64,000 bases of DNA from Aliivibrio sp. S4MY1 (GTDB lineage: Bacteria > Pseudomonadota > Gammaproteobacteria > Enterobacterales > Vibrionaceae): the NCBI RefSeq assembly GCF_028765545.1, contig NZ_JARACP010000013.1, forward strand, positions 1 to 64,000, in the 5' to 3' direction. The position numbers and the translations under genes were made by a program. Below are positions 1-8,349 of the stretch, piece after piece; positions within the stretch are counted from its first letter, which is position 1; each line of letters starts with the position of its first letter. The notes under the pieces were generated by a model. That model was not told where the DNA came from. It searched no databases and saw only the letters and a list, made by a program, of their open reading frames with translations.

Positions 1-69
1 CTTTGGAGTATAATATTAACAGCGACATTTAATGCCTTATTGTTACTTTATAAGCTATTCTTATTATTA

Positions 70-89
70 CCTGTAATGTATATTACAGG
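70..89. promoter_or_regulatory. 8-bp inverted repeat at the window edge
   Basis: Perfect arms cctgtaat and attacagg are separated by four bases. It could be the terminator hairpin of a gene lying before the window, or an operator for the downstream cyclase gene. No T-run follows directly, so the choice is open. Confidence 0.35.
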
Positions 90-114
90 CGTGTGTTATT
101 TTTTAAAAGTAAGA

Positions 115-126
115 GTCACATGTGAC
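115..126. promoter_or_regulatory. 12-bp perfect palindrome gtcacatgtgac
   Basis: This self-complementary site lies about 140 bases before the GGDEF gene. It contains a TGTGAC half-site but lacks the spacing of a CRP site, so I assign no regulator. Confidence 0.3.
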
Positions 127-267
127 ATACTTGTATTGTTAATGTAAGTAGACATGGATTTGTACGTGCTAAGTAATAATTTGTTTAATTTTTATGTGGT
201 TTAACGTTTTATTCTTAGCGTTGATTATATATGTTGATTTTTGTAAGTATGATATTGAGTAGTGGTT

Positions 268-1587
268 ATGTTAAAAAAAACAATTGTTTTCGTTTTGTTT
301 TTATCTTCATTGTTTATGGCAGAGTTATGTGTCGTTAAAATAAATGGGGTTGATAACGAGAAACGTATTAATGATGTTATTTATGAACTTAACCAATCTA
401 TTGGTCTTGTATTTAATGATGCAGTGATTTCTTCTGAGGTGTTAAAAGAAATTGTTAGAACATCTAAAAATAGTACTATTGCATTGACTGAATTTAATCG
501 AGTAAGTGAAATTTTACTAGCAGATTATAGTGATCTCGATTCAATACTTTTACTCCCTAATGGTGTTGTTTCCTATGTGTACCCTTATGACGAAAATAAA
601 AATGCAATAGGTCATGATGTTCTAAATGATGAAAATCGAAAGCGAGGAAGCTTAGAGTCCATTTTAAAGAAAGATACAACTATCATTGGTCCTGTTAAGT
701 TGGTACAAAATGGAAAGAAAGCTTTTATCATTAGAAAAACTATTTTAAGCGGAAATGATTTTTGGGGGTTTACATCCTCGGTCGTATACTTAGACTCGAT
801 TATTAATATGATTGACAATATACTTTTAAAGCATGGCTTTGTTGATTATCTTATTGTTGGTTATAATCCTGATGGTCAAAGTCTTAATGAGAAGTTAATT
901 AGTTCTAAAGGAAACTTTAGTAATAAATCATTGAAAGGTGTAATTTATGTTTTTAATACTAGTTGGGAACTCTATACTGCTAAAAATTCGCCAAAACTTA
1001 GTATTAGAATGTTTATGTTTTTTTTAGTATCAATTGTTTTTATTATAACAGTACTGGTTTTTAGATATTTTAAAAATAATAAAAAAGAAAATAAATTGCT
1101 AAAAAATGAAACGCATACAGATTTTTTAACTGGGTTGATAAATAGGCGAGGGTTTGAATATAAACTAAAATTACTTAAGAATAACGAATTAATTTATGGG
1201 TCGATCGCTATTTTCGATATCGACTTTTTCAAAGCAGTCAATGATAAATACGGTCATGATGCTGGAGATGAAATTCTCGTTAAATTTGCGAATGTTTGCA
1301 TGATGAATTTACCTGCTGAATATATCCTTTCAAGGAGTGGGGGGGATGAATTTATACTATTAATGCCAGGTTTGGATATAATAAGAGCAAAAGAGGTATG
1401 CGAATGTTTGAGGCTTGCTATATATAAAGAACGATTCACTACTAGTAAAACAGAATTAGAAATAACGACAAGTATAGGCGTGTCTTCATATTCTAATGTT
1501 GTAAACATTAGAAGTGCATTAAATATAGCCGATAAAGCTCTTTATATTGCGAAAGAAGATGGTCGAAATCGTGTATTTACTTTTTAG
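268..1587 (+). CDS. Membrane diguanylate cyclase, CHASE-GGDEF
   Basis: Predicted inner-membrane enzyme that makes cyclic di-GMP from two GTP. A hydrophobic segment opens the protein, followed by an extracytoplasmic region of about 220 residues that resembles a CHASE sensor (a VYP segment, then IGP and WGF motifs). A second membrane segment lies near residues 247-267 and a GGDEF domain fills the C-terminus. The signature GGDEF is intact near residue 358, preceded by a DIDFFKAVND substrate-binding block, so the enzyme should be active. The RxxD product-inhibition site normally just before GGDEF is missing (PAEY occupies that place). ATG 268 was chosen because a GAG ribosome site is better spaced for it than for GTG 262. 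It is monocistronic, ending in a hairpin. The input ligand is unknown. Confidence 0.88.
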   Translation: MLKKTIVFVLFLSSLFMAELCVVKINGVDNEKRINDVIYELNQSIGLVFNDAVISSEVLKEIVRTSKNSTIALTEFNRVSEILLADYSDLDSILLLPNGVVSYVYPYDENKNAIGHDVLNDENRKRGSLESILKKDTTIIGPVKLVQNGKKAFIIRKTILSGNDFWGFTSSVVYLDSIINMIDNILLKHGFVDYLIVGYNPDGQSLNEKLISSKGNFSNKSLKGVIYVFNTSWELYTAKNSPKLSIRMFMFFLVSIVFIITVLVFRYFKNNKKENKLLKNETHTDFLTGLINRRGFEYKLKLLKNNELIYGSIAIFDIDFFKAVNDKYGHDAGDEILVKFANVCMMNLPAEYILSRSGGDEFILLMPGLDIIRAKEVCECLRLAIYKERFTTSKTELEITTSIGVSSYSNVVNIRSALNIADKALYIAKEDGRNRVFTF

Positions 1588-1588
1588 A

Positions 1589-1617
1589 ATAAAGAGGATA
1601 GCGTTAATCCTCTTTAT
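1589..1617 (+). terminator. Terminator after the GGDEF gene
   Basis: A perfect 11-bp stem (ataaagaggat / atcctctttat) with a 7-base loop starts two bases after the stop codon. The following run is only moderately T-rich. It lies between convergent genes and may serve both. Confidence 0.7.
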
Positions 1618-1683
1618 ATAATTTCACTTTTCTATATTTTGTTATAGGGTGGGATATGAAAATAACAGATTTACGTTGTCGTA

Positions 1684-2427
1684 CTAAGTTTTAATTGATG
1701 ATTTTCCTATGATTAATTTGTTTGAAAATAATAAATTATAATTTTCAAGGTTAAAACCATCAGGGTAATCGAATAAGAATGTGGACACATCAATTGTATG
1801 AATGTGGCTAATTGGCATATGCTTAATATCCTCTGTTCGATATATTAAATACAATTCAGTATTGGTTAATATTAAACCTAAAGGCTCTACATTTTTGTGA
1901 ATACTATGATTGTGTTTTTTTATTGTGATTAACCGTTGGCAAGTTAAAGCCAAGCAAATACGCTCAAAAATACTATAAAGTTGAACGCTTTGTAAATGTG
2001 ATGAGATATCTATATCAGCATGTACCTTTCTGGTTGATAATAAAGGTGGAAGTGTTGATATTGATGAGTTCTTTATTTGAATAAATGCAGAATCAATGAC
2101 GGAAGAAAGCTCATTAGGAAGTGCTGCCCTCAAATATACTTCGGCTAATCCAAGTATGATGCTTTCTCTTAGGCCTAAAACCATTTTTTGATGCAACTTT
2201 CTGCTATATCCGTATGGCTTATCTCTTGTATCTTTGTCTACATCAAAGTAATTACTGATTAGCTCAAGATTTCGTTGAATAGTTCGTATATCTCGCTCAA
2301 TACCTGCCAGTGCTAACTCCTTCTGAAGTAATTGTGCTGTTGTTTTCCGTCCTTGTGGTATTCGGCAGTAAAGCTCTAATATCAACGAAAGATGTTCTTG
2401 AGTATTTGATTTTATTTTTTTCGTCAT
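1684..2427 (-). CDS. WYL-domain transcriptional regulator
   Basis: A 247-residue cytoplasmic regulator. The N-terminal ~75 residues form a winged helix-turn-helix of the DeoR/HTH_11 type (a GRKTTAQLLQ helix, then a DIRTIQRNLELI recognition helix). The C-terminal half carries a WYL-like domain, seen as a VEPLGLILTNTELYLIYR segment near residue 180, which in other members binds ligands or nucleic acid. WYL proteins regulate varied systems, including stress and phage defence, but no partner gene is adjacent, so the target is unknown. A perfect inverted repeat about 50 bases before its start could be an autoregulatory site. The gene is convergent with the GGDEF gene. Confidence 0.8.
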   Translation of the reverse strand: MTKKIKSNTQEHLSLILELYCRIPQGRKTTAQLLQKELALAGIERDIRTIQRNLELISNYFDVDKDTRDKPYGYSRKLHQKMVLGLRESIILGLAEVYLRAALPNELSSVIDSAFIQIKNSSISTLPPLLSTRKVHADIDISSHLQSVQLYSIFERICLALTCQRLITIKKHNHSIHKNVEPLGLILTNTELYLIYRTEDIKHMPISHIHTIDVSTFLFDYPDGFNLENYNLLFSNKLIIGKSSIKT

Positions 2428-2808
2428 TTTAATTAATTCAAATGTACAAATAATGGGCCTTCATCCTAGCGGGGTATGTGGCAGTAGATGCCACATGGTT
2501 TATGTATAACTCAAATTGTTTAGTGGATTGGATTATTTCTTAATAAGTAAAGTATGCTCCCTATATAAATTCAATGAATAAAAGAGTGCTAGTATATAGA
2601 TATTATACTTATGGTGTTCTCTATCATGTTAGGTATAGATGTTGGGTTACATCAAGTGAAACTAGTGGCTTTCCTTATTATTCAAATGATTAAATAGAAA
2701 AAAATAAGCAAAACTTCTCAATAAAGCTATTTATTGCTTGTACATACATTCTATTTTTATGACAATGGTCGTAGTTATTTATCAACTAGATGAAGTTGTG
2801 AGAAAAGT
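2428..2808. other. Intergenic region between divergent genes
   Basis: About 380 bases separate the WYL gene from the LysM lipoprotein gene. It should hold both promoters. Apart from the inverted repeat at 2476-2496 I see no gene, repeat or structured RNA in it. Confidence 0.5.
2476..2496. promoter_or_regulatory. Inverted repeat, candidate operator of the WYL gene
   Basis: Arms atgtggca and tgccacat are perfect with a 5-base spacer, located 49-69 bases before the WYL regulator's start codon. The position suits an autoregulatory operator. This is inference from symmetry and position only. Confidence 0.4.
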
Positions 2809-3240
2809 ATGAAACAGAAAAAAAATATAATTCTACTGGCGTCGCTAATGTCTTCATTAGTTCTTACTGGTTGTGCTTCAAATGATGAGCTTATTGCCCA
2901 GCAAAAGAATCAGACAGAACAAATGAATGTATTAGAATCAAAAGTTAGCACGTTAGAATCTCAGGTTGGTACATTAGAAGCTGAGCTACAAAAGCAAAAA
3001 GAAACGGACAGTGAAATTTATCAAACTGTACGTAAGTTAGATGTAGCACAAGGCGAACTAAAGGCGCAAGCACAGCAACAAGCTGACAAAGCGGTGATGT
3101 ACTACACAATTAAACAAGATGATACGTTATATAGTATTGCAAGAGAGCAAGGGATCGCATTAGAAGATTTACTTCAACTAAATCCTAAAATTGCTAACCC
3201 TAAGCGTTTGCTTATTGGCGATGTCCTTAATATTAAATAA
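2809..3240 (+). CDS. LysM-domain lipoprotein
   Basis: A 143-residue lipoprotein with a lipobox LTGC (Cys22) after a lysine-rich, hydrophobic signal peptide. Residues ~25-95 are a coiled coil rich in Glu, Gln and Lys, with repeated leucine heptads. The last ~45 residues are a LysM module (YTIKQDDTLYSIAREQG, then LLQLNPKI and GDVLNIK), which binds peptidoglycan glycan strands. The likely role is a trimeric or dimeric envelope protein bridging the outer membrane and the cell wall. The gene stands alone between its own promoter region and a strong terminator. A specific function is not known to me. Confidence 0.85.
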   Translation: MKQKKNIILLASLMSSLVLTGCASNDELIAQQKNQTEQMNVLESKVSTLESQVGTLEAELQKQKETDSEIYQTVRKLDVAQGELKAQAQQQADKAVMYYTIKQDDTLYSIAREQGIALEDLLQLNPKIANPKRLLIGDVLNIK

Positions 3241-3272
3241 TTATATTTGCTTAGTTAATACTAAATCATGAT

Positions 3273-3302
3273 AAAGGCCACTAAATGCAGTGGCCTTTTT
3301 TT
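3273..3302 (+). terminator. Rho-independent terminator of the LysM lipoprotein gene
   Basis: A GC-rich stem (aaaggccact / agtggccttt) with a 6-base loop is followed by a T-run. It lies 33 bases after the stop codon. Confidence 0.9.
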
Positions 3303-3407
3303 GCGATAAAATTAAGTATCCTAACTATTCACTTGTGTTCTATTAGCATTATTTTAACAATATGTTGAATCCTTACTTTTTATGTGTGTTTGTCACAAAA
3401 TAAGTAT

Positions 3408-3424
3408 GGGAAAAATTAATTCCC
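3408..3424. promoter_or_regulatory. GGGAA-N7-TTCCC inverted repeat before the RpiR gene
   Basis: A 17-base symmetrical element lies about 65 bases before the RpiR-family gene. A looser GGGAAATAATCCCC element (3475-3488) abuts the GTG start. They may be operator sites for the regulator itself. I found no matching full copy before the adjacent carrier gene. Confidence 0.35.
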
Positions 3425-3488
3425 TTGAAAGTATCATTGCATTAGTGGAAATATATCCCATAGATTAAATATTTGGGAAATAATCCCC

Positions 3489-4340
3489 GTGGATAAAAAA
3501 GACTTCATCGATGCAGTAAATGGATTAGGGGCGCTAACGGCGGCAGAGCAGCGTATTACCGAATATTTCATGAAACATTACACCATGCTGCCATTTGCCA
3601 AAATTGATGAGTTATGCAAACAAATAGGGGTAGGTAAGGCTACGTTAGGTCGTTTTTTACAGCATTTGGGTTTTAGTGGATTTTTAGAGTTTAAAAAGCA
3701 CGTAGCAGATGATTTAGCATTAACACTTACCACGCCAGTAGAGCGTTACGAAACACTTCAACCTACTGATAGAAAAGATAATGTTTTGCAGTCGCATTAT
3801 GATGAAGTGATGTCGAATATGGCTAAAACCTTTGCGACAATCTCTGAGAGTGATTTTGAATTAGCCATCGAATATATGCAAAACCCGAAAGGGAAACTCT
3901 ATGTTATTGGCAGCGCATCATCAGAGGCATTGGCGAATTATTTTTACCTATTAGCTAGATACTTACGTAAAGATGTTGTTTGGTTAAAAGCCGATATATC
4001 CACGCTGCCACATCAACTGGTAGACGTAAGTAAAGACGATGTTTTATTTGCCATTTCTTATCATAGGTTCTCAACTATAACGATACGGTTAGTGAAATGG
4101 TTTCATCAATTTGGTGGTCGGATCATCTTAGTGACGGATCAACCCGTAAATCCTTTTGTCGCATATTGCGATATTCAATTCTCAGTAGAGAGTGCCAGTC
4201 AGGGCTTCTTTAATAATAGAGCATCAGGGTTTGCATTAATTGAAGCATTTATTAAGGGGTTATCAAAACAGAAGGAAAGAAATAATCGATTTAATCGCAT
4301 CGAAGGATTGTTTGAAGAGTTTAGTATTTTTGATAAATAA
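3489..4340 (+). CDS. RpiR/MurR-family transcriptional regulator
   Basis: A 283-residue regulator with the RpiR architecture. An N-terminal helix-turn-helix covers ~residues 1-78 (IGVGKATLGRFLQHLGF followed by FLEFK). A C-terminal SIS domain covers ~110-250 (LYVIGSASSEALANYF, DVLFAISYHRFS, IILVTDQPVNP), a fold that usually senses a phosphosugar or related small ligand. Translation starts at GTG; no ATG is better placed. The gene is immediately before a DcuC-type carrier and peptidase T in the same direction, so these are its probable targets. Its ligand is unknown; the context suggests a peptide or dicarboxylate/amino-acid catabolite rather than a sugar. Confidence 0.85.
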   Translation: MDKKDFIDAVNGLGALTAAEQRITEYFMKHYTMLPFAKIDELCKQIGVGKATLGRFLQHLGFSGFLEFKKHVADDLALTLTTPVERYETLQPTDRKDNVLQSHYDEVMSNMAKTFATISESDFELAIEYMQNPKGKLYVIGSASSEALANYFYLLARYLRKDVVWLKADISTLPHQLVDVSKDDVLFAISYHRFSTITIRLVKWFHQFGGRIILVTDQPVNPFVAYCDIQFSVESASQGFFNNRASGFALIEAFIKGLSKQKERNNRFNRIEGLFEEFSIFDK

Positions 4341-4513
4341 AAATACAGTGTCATAAATAAGGGAATGTATCTATTTTAAAATAATTTTGTTTTAAATAAC
4401 TCTGGTATTTTAAATTCAGATAAGAACCCGCATATTCATAATATTTATTAATTTAAGTTTGTTTATTTTTAAATGGACTTACCTATCTATAGTTATAATA
4501 TATTGAGGTTGTC

Positions 4514-5875
4514 ATGATTACTTTTTTAGCGTTACCAATAATATTGGGTGTCGGATATTTTATAGTGAAAAAATATAATACTCAGGCAGTATTATTTCTT
4601 TCTGGTTTATTAATGATTGCGTTGGGTGTTTTAAACGGAACTACGGAGTTTCTACCTAAGGGCGGTACTCCAACAGGGTCGATCATTGTCGATTTCTTTG
4701 AAGTGATTAAAGTGATTTCGTCATCTACATTAGCGAAATTAGGTCTGATCATCATGGCGGTTGGTGGTTTCTCTAAATATATGGGCCACATTGGTGCTGC
4801 AAACGCTATGGTACAAATTGCGACTAAGCCGCTTTCATACATCAAAAACCCATACTTAGTCTTAGCGCTTGCGTACATAATTGGTCAATTAATTAATATC
4901 TTTATTCCAAGTGCTACAGGCTTAGCATTATTGCTATTAGTTGCTATGTACCCAGTATTGGTAGGGGTTGGTTGTAACCCTGCGGCAGCGGCGGCGGTAG
5001 TAGCGACGACAGGTTGTCTTGATTTAGGCCCTGCCTCTTCTGCGGCAAATAAAGCGGCGGAAGTATCAGGTATTGATGTTGCGACATATTTTGCTAGCTA
5101 TCAACTTCCTGTAGCTATTGCTGCTATGGCTGTTATTGCAGCTCTGCATTTTGTTTGTCAGCGTTATTTTGATAAAAAAGATGAAGAGAAGGGCGTTGTT
5201 CATGAGTTTAATCTTGATGCGAAAGACCAACGTAAAGCGCCTAAATGGTTTGCAATTTTACCTGTTCTACCATTATTACTGTTATTAACCTTCAGTAAAT
5301 TTGCGGTGACATCTGTTCGCATGGATGTAGTAACGGCAATGTTTATCTCTTTATTTATCGCTATGGTGTGTGATTATCTTTATACCCGTAATGGCAAGGA
5401 AGTGGCGGCTTCTTTAAAAGTGTATTTAGAAGGTATGGGGAACGTATTTACGGGCGTTGTGAGCTTAATTATCTCGGCACAAGTTTTTGTTACCGGGTTA
5501 ACCACTATTGGTTTTATCGCTCTACTACTTAATTCTGCTTCTAATATGGGATTGGGCTATATTGCTATGGTTCTTGTTCTTGTTGTGATTATTGTTTTGG
5601 TTACTATGTTATCTGGCTCTGGTAATGCTTCGTTCTTCAGTTTCTCAAACTTAGCACCAGATGTTGCAGCACAAGTAGGTACGGCTGCTGCTCATGTTGC
5701 TCTTCCTATGCAATTAGCGGCAGGTTTAATGCGCTCTGCATCGCCAGTTGCGGGTGTTGTTATTGCGTGTGCGGGTGTGGCAAACGTATCACCAATTGAA
5801 TTAGCTAAACGAACGATTATTCCAATGTCTGGTGGTTTAATTACTGTTTTAATTTGTTCTCAAATTTTAGTGTAG
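4514..5875 (+). CDS. DcuC-family anion carrier
   Basis: A 453-residue inner-membrane carrier with about 12 hydrophobic segments. It matches the DcuC family (C4-dicarboxylate uptake C): the GGFSKYMGHIGAANAMVQ loop and the IGQLINIFIPSATGLALLL segment are characteristic, as is the GSGNASFFSF segment near residue 375. DcuC relatives move succinate, fumarate or aspartate under anaerobic conditions, but distant members have other substrates. It follows the RpiR gene by 173 bases and precedes peptidase T by 92 bases without a clear terminator, so carrier and peptidase may be cotranscribed. Transport of a dipeptide-derived or acidic amino-acid substrate is inference from this pairing. Confidence 0.82.
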   Translation: MITFLALPIILGVGYFIVKKYNTQAVLFLSGLLMIALGVLNGTTEFLPKGGTPTGSIIVDFFEVIKVISSSTLAKLGLIIMAVGGFSKYMGHIGAANAMVQIATKPLSYIKNPYLVLALAYIIGQLINIFIPSATGLALLLLVAMYPVLVGVGCNPAAAAAVVATTGCLDLGPASSAANKAAEVSGIDVATYFASYQLPVAIAAMAVIAALHFVCQRYFDKKDEEKGVVHEFNLDAKDQRKAPKWFAILPVLPLLLLLTFSKFAVTSVRMDVVTAMFISLFIAMVCDYLYTRNGKEVAASLKVYLEGMGNVFTGVVSLIISAQVFVTGLTTIGFIALLLNSASNMGLGYIAMVLVLVVIIVLVTMLSGSGNASFFSFSNLAPDVAAQVGTAAAHVALPMQLAAGLMRSASPVAGVVIACAGVANVSPIELAKRTIIPMSGGLITVLICSQILV

Positions 5876-5967
5876 TTTGCGGTTATACCAATTCGGATAA
5901 GTTGTTATTTACATGCTTGTTCGGGTTGGAGTTAAATATAAATTAGATCCAAGAATTGGAGTTAACT

Positions 5968-7212
5968 ATGGATATTATTGAACGCTTTTTAAGTTATACA
6001 CGTATTAATACAACGACTAGCCGAGAAAAAGGGGCAGCAGGAATAATGCCTTCTTCAGATGGTCAGATGAAGCTTGCCAAGTTATTAGCAAAAGAGCTAG
6101 AAGTATTAGGGATGGAAGAGATTGTTTTACGTGATACGGCAATTTTAACAGCAACACTACCATCAAATATTAAGGGTGAGCAGACAATACCAACGGTGTC
6201 ATTTTTTGCCCATCTTGATACCAGTGCAGAGCAGACAAACGATACCAATGCGCAGATTGTGAGTTATCAAGGAGGTGATATTTGTTTGAACCCAGCATTA
6301 GACATCATTCTAAAAGAGAGTGAGTTTCCTGAGCTTGTTAATTACGTCGGTGATGACATCATAGTTACCGATGGGACGAGCTTATTAGGAGCAGATGATA
6401 AAGCGGCAATTGCTGCAATAATGAATGCACTACAGATATTGAAAGCCGACCCAAGTATTCCTCATGGCACTGTGAAAGTCGCTTTTGTTCCTGATGAAGA
6501 ACAGGGTTTACGAGGTGCTAAGGCGTTTGATGTAGAAAGCTTCGGCGCTGATTTCGGTTATACGCTTGATTGTTGTGGTATTGGTGAGTTTGTTCATGAA
6601 AACTGGAATGCCGGTGATGCAATCATTACGTTTACTGGGCAATCTGCACACCCAATGTCTGCAAAAGGAAAATTAAAAAACTCTCTATTAATGGCTCATC
6701 AATTCATTAGTATGCTACCTGGTGGTGAAGCGCCTCAATATACCGAAGGTCGTGAAGGCTATTATTGGGTGAAAGAGTTATCTGGCAACAGCGCTAAAAC
6801 AGTACTGAAAATGGATATCCGTGATTTTTATAAAGATGGATATCGTGATCGTATGGCATTTTTACAAAATCTTTCAGACAGCTTTGCGAAATTATGGGGT
6901 GATTCAAGTATCTCTATCAACCTAAGTGATCGTTATGAAAACGTAGCGAACAGTTTAGAAGGGGATGCAAGTTTTCCTATTACTATCGCCAAAGAAGCGT
7001 ATGAGAGAAATGGCATTACAATGAAAGCCGTACCGATGCGGGGTGGCTATGATGGGGCGGTATTGTCACAGAAAGGATTGCCGTGCCCGAACATATTTAC
7101 AGGTGCACATAACTTCCATTCTATTTATGAATATTTGCCTGTTAACTCATTAAAAGCGGCAAGTAATGTAGTGGTAGAGGTTATAAAAATCACGGCAGAA
7201 GGGCAAAACTAG
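5968..7212 (+). CDS. pepT: Peptidase T (tripeptide aminopeptidase)
   Basis: Cytoplasmic M20-family zinc aminopeptidase that removes the N-terminal residue from tripeptides. Its 414 residues are typical of PepT. Visible metal and catalytic motifs are HLDTS (His82, Asp84), GADDKA (about residue 145), DEEQGLRGAK (Glu177/178) and a late GAHNFHSIYEYLP segment carrying the last histidine ligand. ATG 5968 was preferred over the upstream TTG because GGAG lies seven bases before it. It is the last gene of the RpiR / DcuC-type carrier cluster and ends in a terminator. In enterobacteria pepT is induced by anaerobiosis through FNR; no clear FNR box is visible here. Confidence 0.94.
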   Translation: MDIIERFLSYTRINTTTSREKGAAGIMPSSDGQMKLAKLLAKELEVLGMEEIVLRDTAILTATLPSNIKGEQTIPTVSFFAHLDTSAEQTNDTNAQIVSYQGGDICLNPALDIILKESEFPELVNYVGDDIIVTDGTSLLGADDKAAIAAIMNALQILKADPSIPHGTVKVAFVPDEEQGLRGAKAFDVESFGADFGYTLDCCGIGEFVHENWNAGDAIITFTGQSAHPMSAKGKLKNSLLMAHQFISMLPGGEAPQYTEGREGYYWVKELSGNSAKTVLKMDIRDFYKDGYRDRMAFLQNLSDSFAKLWGDSSISINLSDRYENVANSLEGDASFPITIAKEAYERNGITMKAVPMRGGYDGAVLSQKGLPCPNIFTGAHNFHSIYEYLPVNSLKAASNVVVEVIKITAEGQN

Positions 7213-7258
7213 GTAATATTTAGTGACACCGTAACCTATTTGAATAGTAGAGTATTAA

Positions 7259-7293
7259 AGAGTATGTTGATAATTTCAATATGCTCTTTTTTT
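7259..7293 (+). terminator. Terminator of pepT
   Basis: A 12-bp stem with two G-U pairs (agagtatgttga / tcaatatgctct), a 5-base loop and a long T-run. Confidence 0.85.
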
Positions 7294-7394
7294 ATTATGA
7301 GTAAATGATAAATTAGTTTATAAATCTGTATGTATCGCTTGATGCGTATTAAAATACCCACCATTTTCTGTCTTCATCACTATTAAGTGTCTTT

Positions 7395-8267
7395 ATGCTA
7401 ACTAAACTTCGTGCAGAGCCTGTTTTAATTATAACCACTCTTTTGGCTGGCGCTGGATGGGTGTTCTCAAAAGAGGCAATCCAAGAGCTACCTCCGTTTG
7501 CTTTTATTGGTATTCGTTTTATTTTGGCATCATTGTGTTTATTACCATTTTGCTTTGGCGCGTTGAAAAAAGCATTATTGCAAGACTGTGTTCGTTCAAT
7601 GGGGGTTGGCGTATTACTTTCTTCAGCCTTATTTTGTTGGATCCATGCAATATCAATCAGCGACACTTTGGGTGAAGGGGCGTTTATTATGAGCCTCTCT
7701 ATGCTGTTTGTTCCTTTGCTTGCATGGCCACTGTTTGGTTCTAGGCCTCCAAGAGCATTTTGGTTATCTTTACCCATTGCGATTTCTGGTTTGTTTTTAT
7801 TAGCATGGAACGACGGTTGGAATGTATCGGCAAGTCAAATATGGTTTATCTGTGCAGCAATAGGGCTTGCGACGCATTTTAATTTTAACAGTAAGTATTC
7901 GGCCAGTTTACCGACGATTTTATTAACGACACTACAATTATTCACAGTTGGCTGCTTAGGTGTGGTGTTGTCACTGTTTTTAGAAACATGGCCACAAGAG
8001 GTGAGCCTAATTACGTGGAAGTGGGTCGTACTAAGTGTGTTGCTTGCAACGAGTCTGCGCTATTTATTGCAAACGGTAGGGCAAAAATGGGTAACACCGA
8101 CTAATGCAGCTATCCTAATGTTGCTTGAACCTATTTGGACAATGCTACTTAGTGTTTGGATATATGATGAATCGATGCCGTTAAATAAACTGATTGGTTG
8201 TGGCTTGTTACTTCTGTCTTTGGTTTTCTATCGCTTTAGCCAAGTGAGACATAAGTTGCGGTCGTAG
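7395..8267 (+). CDS. EamA/DMT-superfamily transporter
   Basis: A 290-residue protein with ten hydrophobic helices in two EamA repeats, the pattern of drug/metabolite transporters. Recognisable elements are GAGWVFSKEAIQELPPFAFIGIRF in the first repeat (a hallmark arginine-containing helix) and TPTNAAILMLLEPIWTMLLS in the second. Members export amino acids, polyamines, drugs or import metabolites; the substrate cannot be read from sequence. The ribosome site is weak, so ATG 7395 is the most plausible but not certain start. The gene is monocistronic and converges on malY, sharing a bidirectional terminator. Confidence 0.8.
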   Translation: MLTKLRAEPVLIITTLLAGAGWVFSKEAIQELPPFAFIGIRFILASLCLLPFCFGALKKALLQDCVRSMGVGVLLSSALFCWIHAISISDTLGEGAFIMSLSMLFVPLLAWPLFGSRPPRAFWLSLPIAISGLFLLAWNDGWNVSASQIWFICAAIGLATHFNFNSKYSASLPTILLTTLQLFTVGCLGVVLSLFLETWPQEVSLITWKWVVLSVLLATSLRYLLQTVGQKWVTPTNAAILMLLEPIWTMLLSVWIYDESMPLNKLIGCGLLLLSLVFYRFSQVRHKLRS

Positions 8268-8292
8268 TATTTATTACTACTCTGGAGTTATA

Positions 8293-8323
8293 AAAATACC
8301 CGATGAAGTTCACCGGGTATTTT
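8293..8323. terminator. Bidirectional terminator between the EamA gene and malY
   Basis: Perfect 10-bp stem (aaaatacccg / cgggtatttt) with an 11-base loop. A-rich and T-rich flanks allow it to act in both directions. Confidence 0.85.
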
Positions 8324-8349
8324 GTTTAAACTAACTTATCTAAAGCCGA

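Noticed and set aside
3380-3400. CRP site near the RpiR gene (TGTG...TCACA)
   Set aside because: The half-sites are one base too close for the 16-bp CRP consensus.
7349-7777. 142-residue minus-strand ORF
   Set aside because: It is antisense to the clear EamA transporter gene, has no recognisable domain or ribosome site, and overlaps a well-supported reading frame.
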